From positions 3,034,501 through 3,098,500 of the forward strand of contig NZ_CP092183.1 in the NCBI RefSeq assembly GCF_023499255.1: a stretch of 64,000 bases of DNA, given 5' to 3'. Positions 9,316 through 18,274 of the stretch are shown here, piece after piece (position 1 is the first letter of the stretch; each line of letters starts with the position of its first letter). A program made the position numbers and the translations under genes. The DNA comes from Couchioplanes caeruleus. GTDB lineage: Bacteria; Actinomycetota; Actinomycetes; Mycobacteriales; Micromonosporaceae. A model generated the notes under the pieces. The model did not search any database. It was not told the DNA's origin and worked only from the letters and a program-made list of their open reading frames with translations.

Positions 9316-10587
9316 ATGAGACTCGACCCGTTCAGCGGCCCCTACAGCCGCGACCCCGCCACCACCTGGCGGCGCATCAACGCCACCGCCACGTCCATCT
9401 GCTACGACGACGACCTCGCGATGTGGCTGATCGCCGGACACGACAACGTACGCACCGTGCTGTCCGACACCACGAGCTTCAGCAACGCCGCCACCATGCT
9501 GCCGATCACCGCGCTCACCACCGACGCCGGCGACATCCTGGCCGGTCTCGACGCCCCGGCGGTAGCCGTTGCCGCCGATCGCCCGCAGCACCTACGCACC
9601 CGAGCGATCCTTCGGGCGTTGATGCCCACCACCGCGGTCCGCGCCGAACAGCAGTGGGGGCCGCTGGTCGCGGCCCGCACCGATGACCTGATCAACGACA
9701 TGAAGACCGACGAGCCGACCGATCTCATGCACTTCGCGGTGCAGCTGCCGCTGCTGGTCATCCACGATGTCCTCGGCCTGCCGAGTGCGGCCGCGCAGCA
9801 GGTCCGCGCGTGGACCGACGACTTCGCCGACCTCGTCTGGGGCAACCCCACTCCTGAGGCGCAGATCGCGCACGCGTACTCCAGCGTCGCGTTGTGGCGT
9901 TACTGCTCCGACATCGTCTCCGGCCGCGCCGACAGCGGCCACCACGGCCCCGGCCTGATCGGTGAGCTGCTGCGCTACCGCAACAATGACGACAGCAACC
10001 TCACCATCGCCGAGGTCGCCGCACTCGCTCTCAACATCGTCGGCGCCGGCTGGATCACCACCGCCGGCGCCCTCGGCAACGCCCTCGCCCACGCCCTGGC
10101 CGATCCCGACCGGTGGGCGCTTGTGGCCGACGACGAGCACTACCTCAACCTGCACGTCGAGGAGACCCTGCGGCACAGCCCCGCCATCGACGGCTGGCTG
10201 CGCCTGACCACCACCGACGTCACCCTCGACGGGGTCACCATCCCGGCCGGCAGCCGCTGCCTGGTCCTGATCGGCGCGGCGAACCACGACCCTTCGGTCT
10301 ATGCCGAACCGGAGGTCTTCGATCCCCGCCGTGGCCGCGGTGGGCAGCACCTGGCCTTCGGTGCCGGCCCGCACTACTGCATCGGTGCTGCCCTGGCTCG
10401 CCTCGAGCTGACCACCGCGCTGCAGGCACTGGCCCGCCGACTGCCGGATCTCGCCTTGGCTACCGGGTTCCAGCAGCAGTTCAAGACCAGCGCGGCCCTG
10501 CGGCAGCTCACCAGCTTGCCCGTTGAGCAGCGCACGGCCGGCCGGTGCCCCGTCGCGCACGGCGCCTACGCGGAGCCGCGGTCATGA
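9316..10587 (+). CDS. Cytochrome P450
   Basis: Soluble bacterial P450 of 423 aa. The haem motif FGAGPHYCIG is near residues 346-355, the K-helix ExxR is in EETLRH, and the PERF-like region is in VFDPRRGRG. The I-helix reads GAGWITTAG, so the usual acid of the A-G-x-(E/D)-T oxygen-activation motif is Ile; proton delivery may be unusual or substrate-assisted. It begins 38 bp after the AsnB-like gene with GCAGGAG upstream, and its stop overlaps the next start (ATGA). The substrate is unknown; it is one of two operon members with intact cofactor-binding residues. Confidence 0.9.
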   Translation: MRLDPFSGPYSRDPATTWRRINATATSICYDDDLAMWLIAGHDNVRTVLSDTTSFSNAATMLPITALTTDAGDILAGLDAPAVAVAADRPQHLRTRAILRALMPTTAVRAEQQWGPLVAARTDDLINDMKTDEPTDLMHFAVQLPLLVIHDVLGLPSAAAQQVRAWTDDFADLVWGNPTPEAQIAHAYSSVALWRYCSDIVSGRADSGHHGPGLIGELLRYRNNDDSNLTIAEVAALALNIVGAGWITTAGALGNALAHALADPDRWALVADDEHYLNLHVEETLRHSPAIDGWLRLTTTDVTLDGVTIPAGSRCLVLIGAANHDPSVYAEPEVFDPRRGRGGQHLAFGAGPHYCIGAALARLELTTALQALARRLPDLALATGFQQQFKTSAALRQLTSLPVEQRTAGRCPVAHGAYAEPRS

Positions 10588-11756
10588 CGGGACACGGCAT
10601 GACCGATACCCTCCCGGCCGGTTCCGTCCTCCGGTCCCCGGGCGCCATACAGGCGATGGGCGCGCGACTGCATGCGGTCGAGGCGCGGTTGACCGCGGCC
10701 ACCGCCACGAACATCGGGTTTCCCGCCGCCCGCGACATCGACTACCGGCCGCTCGCGCCGTTGCTGGGTCACCTGCTCAACAATCTCGGCGACCCCCGCA
10801 TCGACCCGCTGTACCCGGGCCACGTGCACGACCTGGAACGTGAGGTGCTCGACTTCACCGCCGAGCTGTTTCGCGCCCCGCCCGGCTGGAGCGGCTACCT
10901 CACCTCCGGCGGCACCGAAGGCAACTTGTACGGCATGTGGCTGGGCCGCACGAAACTCCCGAATGCTGTTGCCTATTACTCCAGCGCGGCGCATTACAGC
11001 GTGCCCAAGGCGTGCCACCTGCTCGGCCTGGCCGCCGTCGAGGTCACCACGACGGTCAGCGGCCAGATGGACTACACCGATCTGACCCGCAAAGCTGCGC
11101 GGCACCGCAGCCGACCGGCGATCGTCGTGGCCACCATCGGCACCACCATGACCGAGGCCGTCGACGACGTCACCGACGTCCACAACGCCCTGGACGCCGC
11201 AGGCATCCGCCACCGCTACGTGCACAGCGATGCCGCCCTCGCCGGCGTCCCGCTCGCGACCACCGCGAACCGGCCTGCGTTCGATCTGGCCGACGGTGCC
11301 GTCAGCATCAGCGTGTCCGGCCACAAGTTCTTCGGAACCCCGGTGGTCTGCGGGATCGTCCTGACCCGCCGCAAGCCCGAAGAACTCACTCCCAACGTGC
11401 CGTACCTCAATACCCATGACACCACCATCAGCGGGTCCCGCAACGGCCTCGCCGCAGCGATGCTGTGGCACGCGATGACTTCTCTCGGCCCGACCGGGCA
11501 CGCCGACCGGGCCGAGCGAGCCCGCGAGGTCGCCGCCTACACCATCCAACGACTTCGCCACATCGGATGGCCGGCCTGGCGCAACCCCCTGTCGTTCACC
11601 GTGCTGCTCAGGCGACTTCCGGTCGGCATGGCAACCGTCTGGCCCCTGCCGAGCGAAGGTGACTGGTCCCACATCATCTGCATGCCCGGCGTCGAGACGG
11701 CGCGCATCGATTCACTCGTCAACACGCTGGTCACTTACGGCAGTAACCGAGGTTAA
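10584..11756 (+). CDS. Group II PLP-dependent decarboxylase, histidine decarboxylase-like
   Basis: PLP enzyme of 390 aa, start at the ATGA overlap with the P450 stop. It carries TSGGTEGNLYG (107-117), HYSV at 137-140 (His stacking on PLP), HSDAAL (His214, Asp216 contacting the ring nitrogen) and SGHKF with Schiff-base Lys248. These match PLP-type histidine decarboxylases and related acyl-amino-acid decarboxylases. Unlike the first three operon members it keeps all key residues, so it is probably active. The operon may make or modify an amine or a peptide-derived product; this is inference. Confidence 0.88.
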   Translation: MTGHGMTDTLPAGSVLRSPGAIQAMGARLHAVEARLTAATATNIGFPAARDIDYRPLAPLLGHLLNNLGDPRIDPLYPGHVHDLEREVLDFTAELFRAPPGWSGYLTSGGTEGNLYGMWLGRTKLPNAVAYYSSAAHYSVPKACHLLGLAAVEVTTTVSGQMDYTDLTRKAARHRSRPAIVVATIGTTMTEAVDDVTDVHNALDAAGIRHRYVHSDAALAGVPLATTANRPAFDLADGAVSISVSGHKFFGTPVVCGIVLTRRKPEELTPNVPYLNTHDTTISGSRNGLAAAMLWHAMTSLGPTGHADRAERAREVAAYTIQRLRHIGWPAWRNPLSFTVLLRRLPVGMATVWPLPSEGDWSHIICMPGVETARIDSLVNTLVTYGSNRG

Positions 11757-11839
11757 GAAGTCCGAGTCGGCATTCCCGTTTGTCGCGGGCGATTCGGGAA
11801 GCGATGAGACCGCTGAAGCCGGGCGTTTCGTCGCCTGTT

Positions 11840-12685
11840 CTACTGCCCCCATTGGGCATACAGCTGTTTCAAGCTGATCAGGTCGCGTTGACACTGTTCT
11901 CGCTCTTGCTCATCCGAAGCAAGATCAACAAGGGCATTGAATGATTCCACTGCGCGGGTGAAATCTGAGCGGGCACCGTCGCGTTCGAGTCGAGTGACCA
12001 GCAGCGGTCCCAGCAGTTGGTGAGCGCGCCGAATAGCGGGACTGGCAATCCGTGGATGGCGTAGAGCGCGTTCGGCCGCACCGATAGCGTCATCGAGGTC
12101 CGAGTCCGCCACGGAGGGCATGAACCGGCTGCGCGACGCGGTGACGCCGGCGAGGTCGAGCAACCTCATGGCGTAGGCAGGCTCTTCGGTCGGCGTGTGG
12201 TCGAGCAGCCGCACGAAAACGGCGACAACAGTGTCTGCCAAAGCTGGATCCTGCGTCTTCAGCCAGTGGGCACGAACAGCTGAGGCGTGGCCTTGCAGGG
12301 CACGCAGCGTAGCGGTCGGCTCATCGGTCTCGGCGCCGCGCGCGATGGCGTTATCGACCTCTGGGCGTAGCTGCGGTGCGACATCACCCCCGTTCGCGGC
12401 GTGCATCCACACCGCGAGAGCGACGTAGGCGTGCGTGTCTTCCGCACTTGCCAGTTCCGTCGCACGCAGCCGATGCACCACGATTACATCGGCCAGAACA
12501 CCCACCGGCAGGGCGGCGCCCCGCCGGCGCTGCAGCAGCATGGCATCGAGTGCCTGCGAGGTGTCGGCGAGAGCGGCGCCCGCCAAAGCCGCTTTCACAC
12601 TATGGCGGTCTACATAGTCCTCGACGCGGCGGCGCAACCGGGCCTCGACGGAGGATGACGCTTCTCGGCGCCGCCAGAAAGCCAC
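11840..12685 (-). CDS. Hypothetical alpha-helical repeat protein
   Basis: Protein of 281 aa from a GTG start. It begins with a basic stretch (WRRREASSSVEARLRRRVEDYVDRH) followed by Ala/Leu-rich helices that resemble irregular TPR-like repeats, for example DLDDAIGAAERALRHPRI and DFTRAVESFNALVDLA. There is no transmembrane segment or enzyme motif. It converges on the PLP decarboxylase with 83 bp between them. The function is unknown; a protein-interaction role is only inferred. Confidence 0.65.
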   Translation of the reverse strand: MAFWRRREASSSVEARLRRRVEDYVDRHSVKAALAGAALADTSQALDAMLLQRRRGAALPVGVLADVIVVHRLRATELASAEDTHAYVALAVWMHAANGGDVAPQLRPEVDNAIARGAETDEPTATLRALQGHASAVRAHWLKTQDPALADTVVAVFVRLLDHTPTEEPAYAMRLLDLAGVTASRSRFMPSVADSDLDDAIGAAERALRHPRIASPAIRRAHQLLGPLLVTRLERDGARSDFTRAVESFNALVDLASDEQEREQCQRDLISLKQLYAQWGQ

Positions 12686-13148
12686 CGGTCGAGGCTAGCC
12701 GTCACCGGCAAGCCGATCCAACGCTATTGCCGCGACTCGTCCTGCGGCGGTCAGCGGCCGCCAGGTCGTCGCGCCTGCGCACCGCGGCTCCGGCCGTCTG
12801 CAGAAGCGTTGCGGGTTAGCGAAGGACAGTGCTGGACAGCGCCGGACAACTGCCGTCGCCCTAGGAGCCAAGGCAGGGTAGATGGCGTGACCGATCCGCA
12901 TTTCTGCGAAATGAAATGCGATTGGGTGACGAGCGATGGATATGCGTCCGAGGGGGGCGTCGATCGTCGCCTCGAGTAGTGATTCACCGATGCGCTGAGA
13001 AACGTTGTCGGGCCGAATTCCCCGTGCTGCTCGGGTCACCAGCCGGTACCTATCGGCTGCCTTTCGCTGACCACGTGCGGTTGCCCCCATCAATCGCACG
13101 TGGTCAGCAAACAACGTGACGACACTCGAACCTAATCCGAGGGGATGG
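12686..13148. other. Non-coding leader of the conjugation operon
   Basis: About 460 bp between the divergently transcribed helical protein and the ParA-like gene. No credible ORF is seen. It holds the strong inverted repeat at 13066-13108 and presumably the promoter of the whole transfer operon. The frame of the ParA-like gene is open from a GTG at 13116, but no ribosome-binding site serves it. Confidence 0.5.
13066..13108 (+). promoter_or_regulatory. Perfect 14-bp inverted repeat before the transfer operon
   Basis: GCTGACCACGTGCG (13066-13079) and its exact complement CGCACGTGGTCAGC (13095-13108) are separated by 15 nt. It ends about 40 nt before the ParA-like start. It may be a leader hairpin in the mRNA or an operator for a transfer repressor. 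No U-tract follows, so a simple terminator is unlikely. Confidence 0.6.
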
Positions 13149-14168
13149 ATGGTGCTCTCGTTTGCCGCGCTGGATGCGTCATCCGCTGAAGTGATGGCGG
13201 CAGCTGGGGATTCCGCATCGCTGGAGGCGGGCACGGAATGGTCGGCCTATCCGGTAGCAGCTGACCAGCGCGGCCACGAGCTGCCAGCGAACCAATCGAT
13301 AGTTGTGCGAGCGCGGGCCGTGCCCGCCGAGTTCGGGCCCGCAGACGTCGCGGAACGGGTTTGGCTACGAGCCGCCGCGCTGCGTCCCGCGGCGACGATC
13401 GCGGTGTCGTCCGCCGACGGCGGAGTCGGCCGCTCCACCCTCGTCGCCGCCCTCGGCGACGTGCTCGCTCTTGCTGTGCCGGGACCGGTCATCGCTGTCG
13501 ACATGCACCCCGTTCCCTGGGGTGGCCTCGGTGAACGCATCGGCCGGTCGAACGCCGGAACTGTGTGGGACGCGGTTCGCGACCTGCATACCCTGACCAG
13601 CCGCCACGAGGTCGAGCGGTGGACCCAGCGCAGCCCCTCGGGGCTGCTGGCACTGGTCGGGGAAACCGAAGGGCAGGGCCGGCGCCCGCCACGCCACGAC
13701 GAAGCCGCGGCGGTCGTCGAGGCAGTGCGCCGGCTCTACCCGCTGACGATCTGCGACATCATGCCCGCCCTGATCACCGGCGTCTGGCGCACCCTGGCCG
13801 CCGCCTACGCGCCGGTGCTGGTCGCGCGAGCGACCACCGACAGCCTGCACCACACGATGCGGCTGCTCACCCACCTCCGCGCGGCCGGAAACGGCGCCGT
13901 GGTCGATCGAGCAGTGCTGGCCGTCATAGCTGCCTCTCCGGCCACCGACCGCACGGTGCGCGCCGTCCTGCAGCAAGCAGCCACGGTCGTGCCCGACGTG
14001 GTCTCGATCCCCTATGACCCCCAGCTCGCCCGGCCCGAGCCGGTCGACGCGCGGCACCTGAAGAAGCAGACGCGGGCCGCGCTGGTGCAGCTGGCCGACG
14101 CCGTCATCGCACGGTGCGCCGATCCCCGGGTCGCCTTACCCATCGCCGCCCGAAAGGAGCGTGCCTGA
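13149..14168 (+). CDS. ParA/MinD-like P-loop ATPase of a transfer operon
   Basis: Protein of 339 aa from ATG 13149, chosen because GAGGGGA lies 3-5 nt upstream; a GTG at 13116 is an alternative. The deviant Walker A SSADGGVGRSTL starts near residue 100, with Arg where canonical ParA has the conserved Lys/Thr context. VIAVDMHP is the Walker A-prime/B region, and LTICDIMPAL and PVLVARATTDS follow the MinD/ParA pattern. Homologues commonly head actinobacterial type IV secretion operons, where they may position the machinery or recruit DNA. Its stop overlaps the next start by one base (TGATG). Confidence 0.8.
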   Translation: MVLSFAALDASSAEVMAAAGDSASLEAGTEWSAYPVAADQRGHELPANQSIVVRARAVPAEFGPADVAERVWLRAAALRPAATIAVSSADGGVGRSTLVAALGDVLALAVPGPVIAVDMHPVPWGGLGERIGRSNAGTVWDAVRDLHTLTSRHEVERWTQRSPSGLLALVGETEGQGRRPPRHDEAAAVVEAVRRLYPLTICDIMPALITGVWRTLAAAYAPVLVARATTDSLHHTMRLLTHLRAAGNGAVVDRAVLAVIAASPATDRTVRAVLQQAATVVPDVVSIPYDPQLARPEPVDARHLKKQTRAALVQLADAVIARCADPRVALPIAARKERA

Positions 14169-14539
14169 TGATCTCCACGCTGACTGCTTGGCTCGCCGTG
14201 CGCCTTCCCGCCGCAGCCCAGCACGTGCTGGCAGCACCCGGGCCGACACCGACGCCCTCGAACGGCCCCGGCGGGTTCGACTGGGACCGCGTGCATCCCG
14301 ACGGCTCCGCGATCCCAAAGTCGGGGATCTTCTACACGATCATGAACGCCGTCATGTGGCTCGGCGGCGTGGCCGCGTTCTGTGGCCTGGTCGCCGGCGC
14401 CATCGCCTTCGGTGTCGGCCCGATCTTCGGCGCTCACATCGTCTCCGACCGCGGCAAGAGCATGATGTGGCGCAACGGCCTGGTGGCGATCATCGTCGGC
14501 TCGGCCACGGCCATCATCGCCGGCCTGTTGGTGCTGTGA
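14168..14539 (+). CDS. Small membrane protein, VirB2/TrbC pilin-like
   Basis: Protein of 123 aa. An N-terminal hydrophobic signal (about 1-25, ending near QHVLAAPG) is followed by a Pro-rich linker and two closely spaced transmembrane segments (VMWLGGVAAFCGLVAGAIAFGVG and GLVAIIVGSATAIIAGLLVL). They are separated by a short charged loop, the layout of conjugative pilin subunits. GAAAGGAGC precedes the ATG. It sits between the ATPase and the TrbL-like gene, which fits a VirB2-type role. Family assignment is by topology only. Confidence 0.7.
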   Translation: MISTLTAWLAVRLPAAAQHVLAAPGPTPTPSNGPGGFDWDRVHPDGSAIPKSGIFYTIMNAVMWLGGVAAFCGLVAGAIAFGVGPIFGAHIVSDRGKSMMWRNGLVAIIVGSATAIIAGLLVL

Positions 14540-16728
14540 GCGCGGCTATGCAGGCGAGCAGGGCCGCATCGAGCGGCTCAGGCCACCGCCACATGCGCCG
14601 GGCCAGCATCGCGCGTGGGCTGCTCCTGCTGGCTGCCTGCATCGCGATGCTCCTCGGCGGTGCGGTCCGCGCCGACGCGGCACCCACCCCGAGCCCCGCA
14701 CCGACGAGCCCGGTCGTCGACGCGGCCTGCGCGGCCAAAGCACCCGGGTCGGTCGCATGGTGCATGCCGTGGGCCGTGCACGTCGACAAGCCCACCGACC
14801 AAGGGCGATCCCACTGGGTCACCCAATGCAGCAAGGCGACCAGCGACGCCGACAAAGCATCCTGCGCCGCCGCGTCGATCACCCTGAGCAATAGCCCACG
14901 CGACGGCACCGCGTCGGTGCTGATGGACGGCCCGAGCACCGGCGCCGGCCCCAAGGGGCTGATCAACTGCGCCGCCCAGCTCCCGGTCGGCTATAACCCC
15001 AACTCCCACACGCAGCCGGACTTCGACCTTAAGTACAACCTCTGCCAGCAGCAGGTCTCGACGTTGGCTGCCCAGATGTACGACCCGGACCCGAAGCAGC
15101 CGGACTGCCCGGTCACCGACGTCAGCTGCAATGTGCAGCGCAACGCCGAGCAGGCGCTGGAGTCCGGCATACGGACCGGCATCCAGGGGCTCGTCGACGC
15201 AGCGGTACAGGGCGTGGTGTTCCTACTGTCCAAACTGGCCAGCCTGGTTTTCAAGGTCACCGCGATCTCTTCGCCGGACGCCGCGTTCTATTCCACCTAC
15301 AACTCCCTCGCCGGCGTGATGGTCGGGCTGGTCTTCATCTTCTTCATCATCTCCACGATCATCAACGGGCTGCGCACCACCGCCGGGCCTAGCCCGGTCG
15401 CCTCGTTGGGCGGCCTCGTGCGGGCGGTGCTCGGTATCACCTTCGCCGGCGGCTTGGCCTACACGATCGTCGCGGCCTGGGACCAGGCCACCAACGCGGT
15501 CATCGACGCGAATGCACGCACCCCGTACGACCCGTCGGCGCTGGTGACCAGCTTCAGCAACCTCACCGGCGGCGCTGGAACGATGTTCATCGCGCTGCTG
15601 CTGGCCGTACTGGCCACGATCGGGCTGCTCCTGCTGTTCGTCATCATGCTGTTCCGCGGACTGCTCGCCACCGGCGCCGCCCTGTTCGGCGCGGTCGCGA
15701 TGTCCGGCCAAGCCATGCACGAGACCCGGCCCTGGGGGCGCCGCTGGTTCTGGACGGTCAACGCCCTGGGCAGCAGCAAGTTCTTCATCGCCGAACTGTG
15801 GATCTACGGCTCCCGCGCCGCGTACGGGTCGGACGACTTGATGAACGCCCTGCGCGGGGTGCTGCTGATCTGGCTGATGGTGGTGGCGCCGTGGATCCTG
15901 CTGCGGCTGACAACGCTGTGGGACGGCTACCTGTCCGACGTCAACGCCCACGGCATCCTGTCGAGCGCCGGTGGCCCGCTGCAGCTGGGAGCCGACTTCG
16001 TCGACGGGTTCCGCGGCGCCGCCGACGCCGGCGGCGGTGGTGGAAGTCCGGGCTCGGATGCCGCCGGCGTCATGGACGAGAACGCCGCGAGCGTGCCGAC
16101 CAGCCCGGTCGAGGCCGCTGGTGTCGGTGACGGCACGAGCCGTCAGGTGGGCGACGCCGCGTCGACCGGCGCCGACGGCGGGAAGGTCGGCGAAAGCGCC
16201 AACGGCGCGGGCGGCGAGGACCAGGGCCAGGCCGGAGCGGATGAGACCCCGAACGGCGATGAGGCCGACGGTATCGAGTCCGGTGCGCAGAGCGCGCAAC
16301 ACGACGTGGCATCCGGGCAGCTCACCGCTCCCGGCGATGCCACCGGCTCGCACGGGTCTCTGCCGGTCACCCCGGGCGGGGCGCAGGCCGCCGACCCGAC
16401 CGGAGGCGCCACCAGCGACCTCACCGGCACCCCGGCCGGCACCGGCACAGGTGGCGGACAGGGCGACAGCGGCAGCACTGGCGCCGCAGCGGATGCCAGT
16501 ACCTCCCCGATACCTGACACGGCCGGCGCCCCGTCACCCGCTGCGGCGGGCGGCGACCCCGCGGGCGCCTCGTCGGCGGGTGAGCTACCAGCAGCCGCAC
16601 CGGACCCCGGCCCGCAGCACCACTCATCTGCTGACGGCGAGCAGTCCGGTGGCCGCCCGGGAGCCGCAGCGAGCGGCGGCGAGGGCGCTGCCGCCGCGGC
16701 CAGCGAAGTGCCCATCGTGCCGATCTAA
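14536..16728 (+). CDS. TrbL/VirB6-like conjugal transfer membrane protein
   Basis: Protein of 730 aa; GTG 14536 overlaps the previous stop (GTGA), while ATG 14548 is an alternative. It has a signal peptide (RGLLLLAACIAMLLGGAVRADA), a Cys-containing extracellular segment (about 50-190) and then at least five transmembrane helices (about 230-480), for example VMVGLVFIFFIISTIING, IALLLAVLATIGLLLLFVI and GVLLIWLMVVAPWILL. The last 240 residues form a Gly/Ala/Asp/Ser-rich low-complexity tail. The channel core matches TrbL/VirB6-type proteins of actinobacterial type IV systems. The tail may reach the cytoplasm or wall. Confidence 0.8.
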   Translation: MSAAMQASRAASSGSGHRHMRRASIARGLLLLAACIAMLLGGAVRADAAPTPSPAPTSPVVDAACAAKAPGSVAWCMPWAVHVDKPTDQGRSHWVTQCSKATSDADKASCAAASITLSNSPRDGTASVLMDGPSTGAGPKGLINCAAQLPVGYNPNSHTQPDFDLKYNLCQQQVSTLAAQMYDPDPKQPDCPVTDVSCNVQRNAEQALESGIRTGIQGLVDAAVQGVVFLLSKLASLVFKVTAISSPDAAFYSTYNSLAGVMVGLVFIFFIISTIINGLRTTAGPSPVASLGGLVRAVLGITFAGGLAYTIVAAWDQATNAVIDANARTPYDPSALVTSFSNLTGGAGTMFIALLLAVLATIGLLLLFVIMLFRGLLATGAALFGAVAMSGQAMHETRPWGRRWFWTVNALGSSKFFIAELWIYGSRAAYGSDDLMNALRGVLLIWLMVVAPWILLRLTTLWDGYLSDVNAHGILSSAGGPLQLGADFVDGFRGAADAGGGGGSPGSDAAGVMDENAASVPTSPVEAAGVGDGTSRQVGDAASTGADGGKVGESANGAGGEDQGQAGADETPNGDEADGIESGAQSAQHDVASGQLTAPGDATGSHGSLPVTPGGAQAADPTGGATSDLTGTPAGTGTGGGQGDSGSTGAAADASTSPIPDTAGAPSPAAAGGDPAGASSAGELPAAAPDPGPQHHSSADGEQSGGRPGAAASGGEGAAAAASEVPIVPI

Positions 16729-16756
16729 CCCTGGCCTTGACGAAAGAGAAGAACCG

Positions 16757-18274
16757 ATGAAATTCCAGTTCCCGCCGCGCTCGACGCGCGGAGCGGTCCT
16801 CGGGTTCGCCTGGTCGCAGATCGCCCTGGTCATGGCCGGTGTCATCGCCGCCGTGGTGGCACTCAACCTGCTGGTCGCCGGCCATCGCGGACCCGCCATC
16901 GGAGCGCTCGCGGGCTGCGTGCTGCTGGTGACTTTGGGCCTGCTGCGATTCAAAGGCCGCCGGGTGACCGAATGGGCGCCGGTCGTCGCCGGAGCCCTAT
17001 TGCAGCGCCAGTCCGGGCAGAGCGAATACCGGGGCGGCCCGTACGCGCCGAGCAGCGTCGAGAATTGGATGGATCTGCCGGGCCCGGCCGCCGCTTACGT
17101 ATGGCTCACAGCTACGGCCTCCGACGGCACCACGCAGATCGGGCTGCTGCACCACCGCCGCGAAAAGACTGTGACGGCAGCCCTCACCTGCTACGGCACC
17201 AACCTCATCCTGGCTGATCGCGATGTCCAGACGCAGCGGCTGACGGACTGGGCGCAGCTGCTCAACATCCTCGGCAGTGAGTACGCCGACGCCGGGCTGG
17301 TCCGTTGGTCGGTGACCTCTAGGGCGGTGCCGGACACCGGAAACGCCGCGCAGCGGTTCCTGGTCAACCGGGCCGTCGACACCAGCTCCGCGGCGTACCG
17401 GTCGCTGGCGCAGCTGACCGCGGCGGCGGCCCCTGCGGCGCAGCGCCACGAGATCTACCTGTCGGTGGTGTTCGACATCGCCCGGCTCTCTGGGGAGATC
17501 GCCCAGGCCGGTGGAACGGATGCGGCGATCGCTGCGGTGGTGCTGGACCGGCTGACCGGTATCGAGTCCGCCGTCGTCGAAGCCGGGATCACCACCGCTG
17601 GCTGGCTGTCCCCGCGCGCGTACGCCGCGATCATCCGTACCCAGTTTGATCCCGACGATCAGGAAGTCGTCGACCTGCGCGCCAGCACCCCTGCGACCGG
17701 CGACGGCCCGACGGCGGCGGGGGTGCAGCCGCGGCTGGCCGGGCCGGTCGCCGCCCGCACGGTCGGCTGGAACACCTACCAGCACGACTCGGCGTTCTCG
17801 AGAACGCTGTGGGTGGCGCAGATGCCGCGGCAGCTGGTCGCCGCAACGTGGCTGAGCCCGCTCTACATGCGCACCACCTGTCGGCGCACCGTGAGTCTGG
17901 TTGCGCAGCCGGTCCCGGCAGCGGTGGCGCAGCTGGCCACCCGCCGGGAGAAGGTGTCCCGGGCCGGTGACGAGGTCACCAAACGCAAACTGCGGCTGGT
18001 CCGCACGGCCCGAGAGGATGATGAGGCCCGCGCGGTCGAGCAGATCGACCGGGAGCAGGCCGCCGGGCACGTGCGCTACCGGTACGCGCTGCTGGTCACC
18101 GTCACCGCCACCACGCTGCCCGACCTGGACCGTGATGTGCGGTCGGTGAAACGGATCCTGTCGCGGGCCGGGTGCGAGGCCATCGTCCTGGCCGGGGAGC
18201 AGGACCAGGCGTTCGCCGCCGGGGCCCTGCCGTTGGCGCGCGGGTTGAAGCCGGCCCGGGGGTGGTCCGCGTGA
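16757..18274 (+). CDS. SCO6880-family conjugation protein
   Basis: Protein of 505 aa. Two N-terminal transmembrane segments (SQIALVMAGVIAAVVALNLLVAG and AIGALAGCVLLVTLGLL) resemble a PrgI module. They are followed by a large soluble region with no Walker motif, resembling the N-terminal domain of VirB4/TraC ATPases. In actinobacteria this SCO6880-like protein is encoded next to a separate VirB4 ATPase, as here, so together they may make one split VirB4. ATG 16757 follows GAAAGAGAAG; the open frame upstream is a shadow of the previous gene. Confidence 0.82.
   Translation: MKFQFPPRSTRGAVLGFAWSQIALVMAGVIAAVVALNLLVAGHRGPAIGALAGCVLLVTLGLLRFKGRRVTEWAPVVAGALLQRQSGQSEYRGGPYAPSSVENWMDLPGPAAAYVWLTATASDGTTQIGLLHHRREKTVTAALTCYGTNLILADRDVQTQRLTDWAQLLNILGSEYADAGLVRWSVTSRAVPDTGNAAQRFLVNRAVDTSSAAYRSLAQLTAAAAPAAQRHEIYLSVVFDIARLSGEIAQAGGTDAAIAAVVLDRLTGIESAVVEAGITTAGWLSPRAYAAIIRTQFDPDDQEVVDLRASTPATGDGPTAAGVQPRLAGPVAARTVGWNTYQHDSAFSRTLWVAQMPRQLVAATWLSPLYMRTTCRRTVSLVAQPVPAAVAQLATRREKVSRAGDEVTKRKLRLVRTAREDDEARAVEQIDREQAAGHVRYRYALLVTVTATTLPDLDRDVRSVKRILSRAGCEAIVLAGEQDQAFAAGALPLARGLKPARGWSA

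Noticed and set aside
12695..13234. A 179-codon minus-strand frame opposite the ParA-like gene start.
   Set aside because: It spans the perfect inverted repeat and the operon leader, without a start signal or protein-like pattern.
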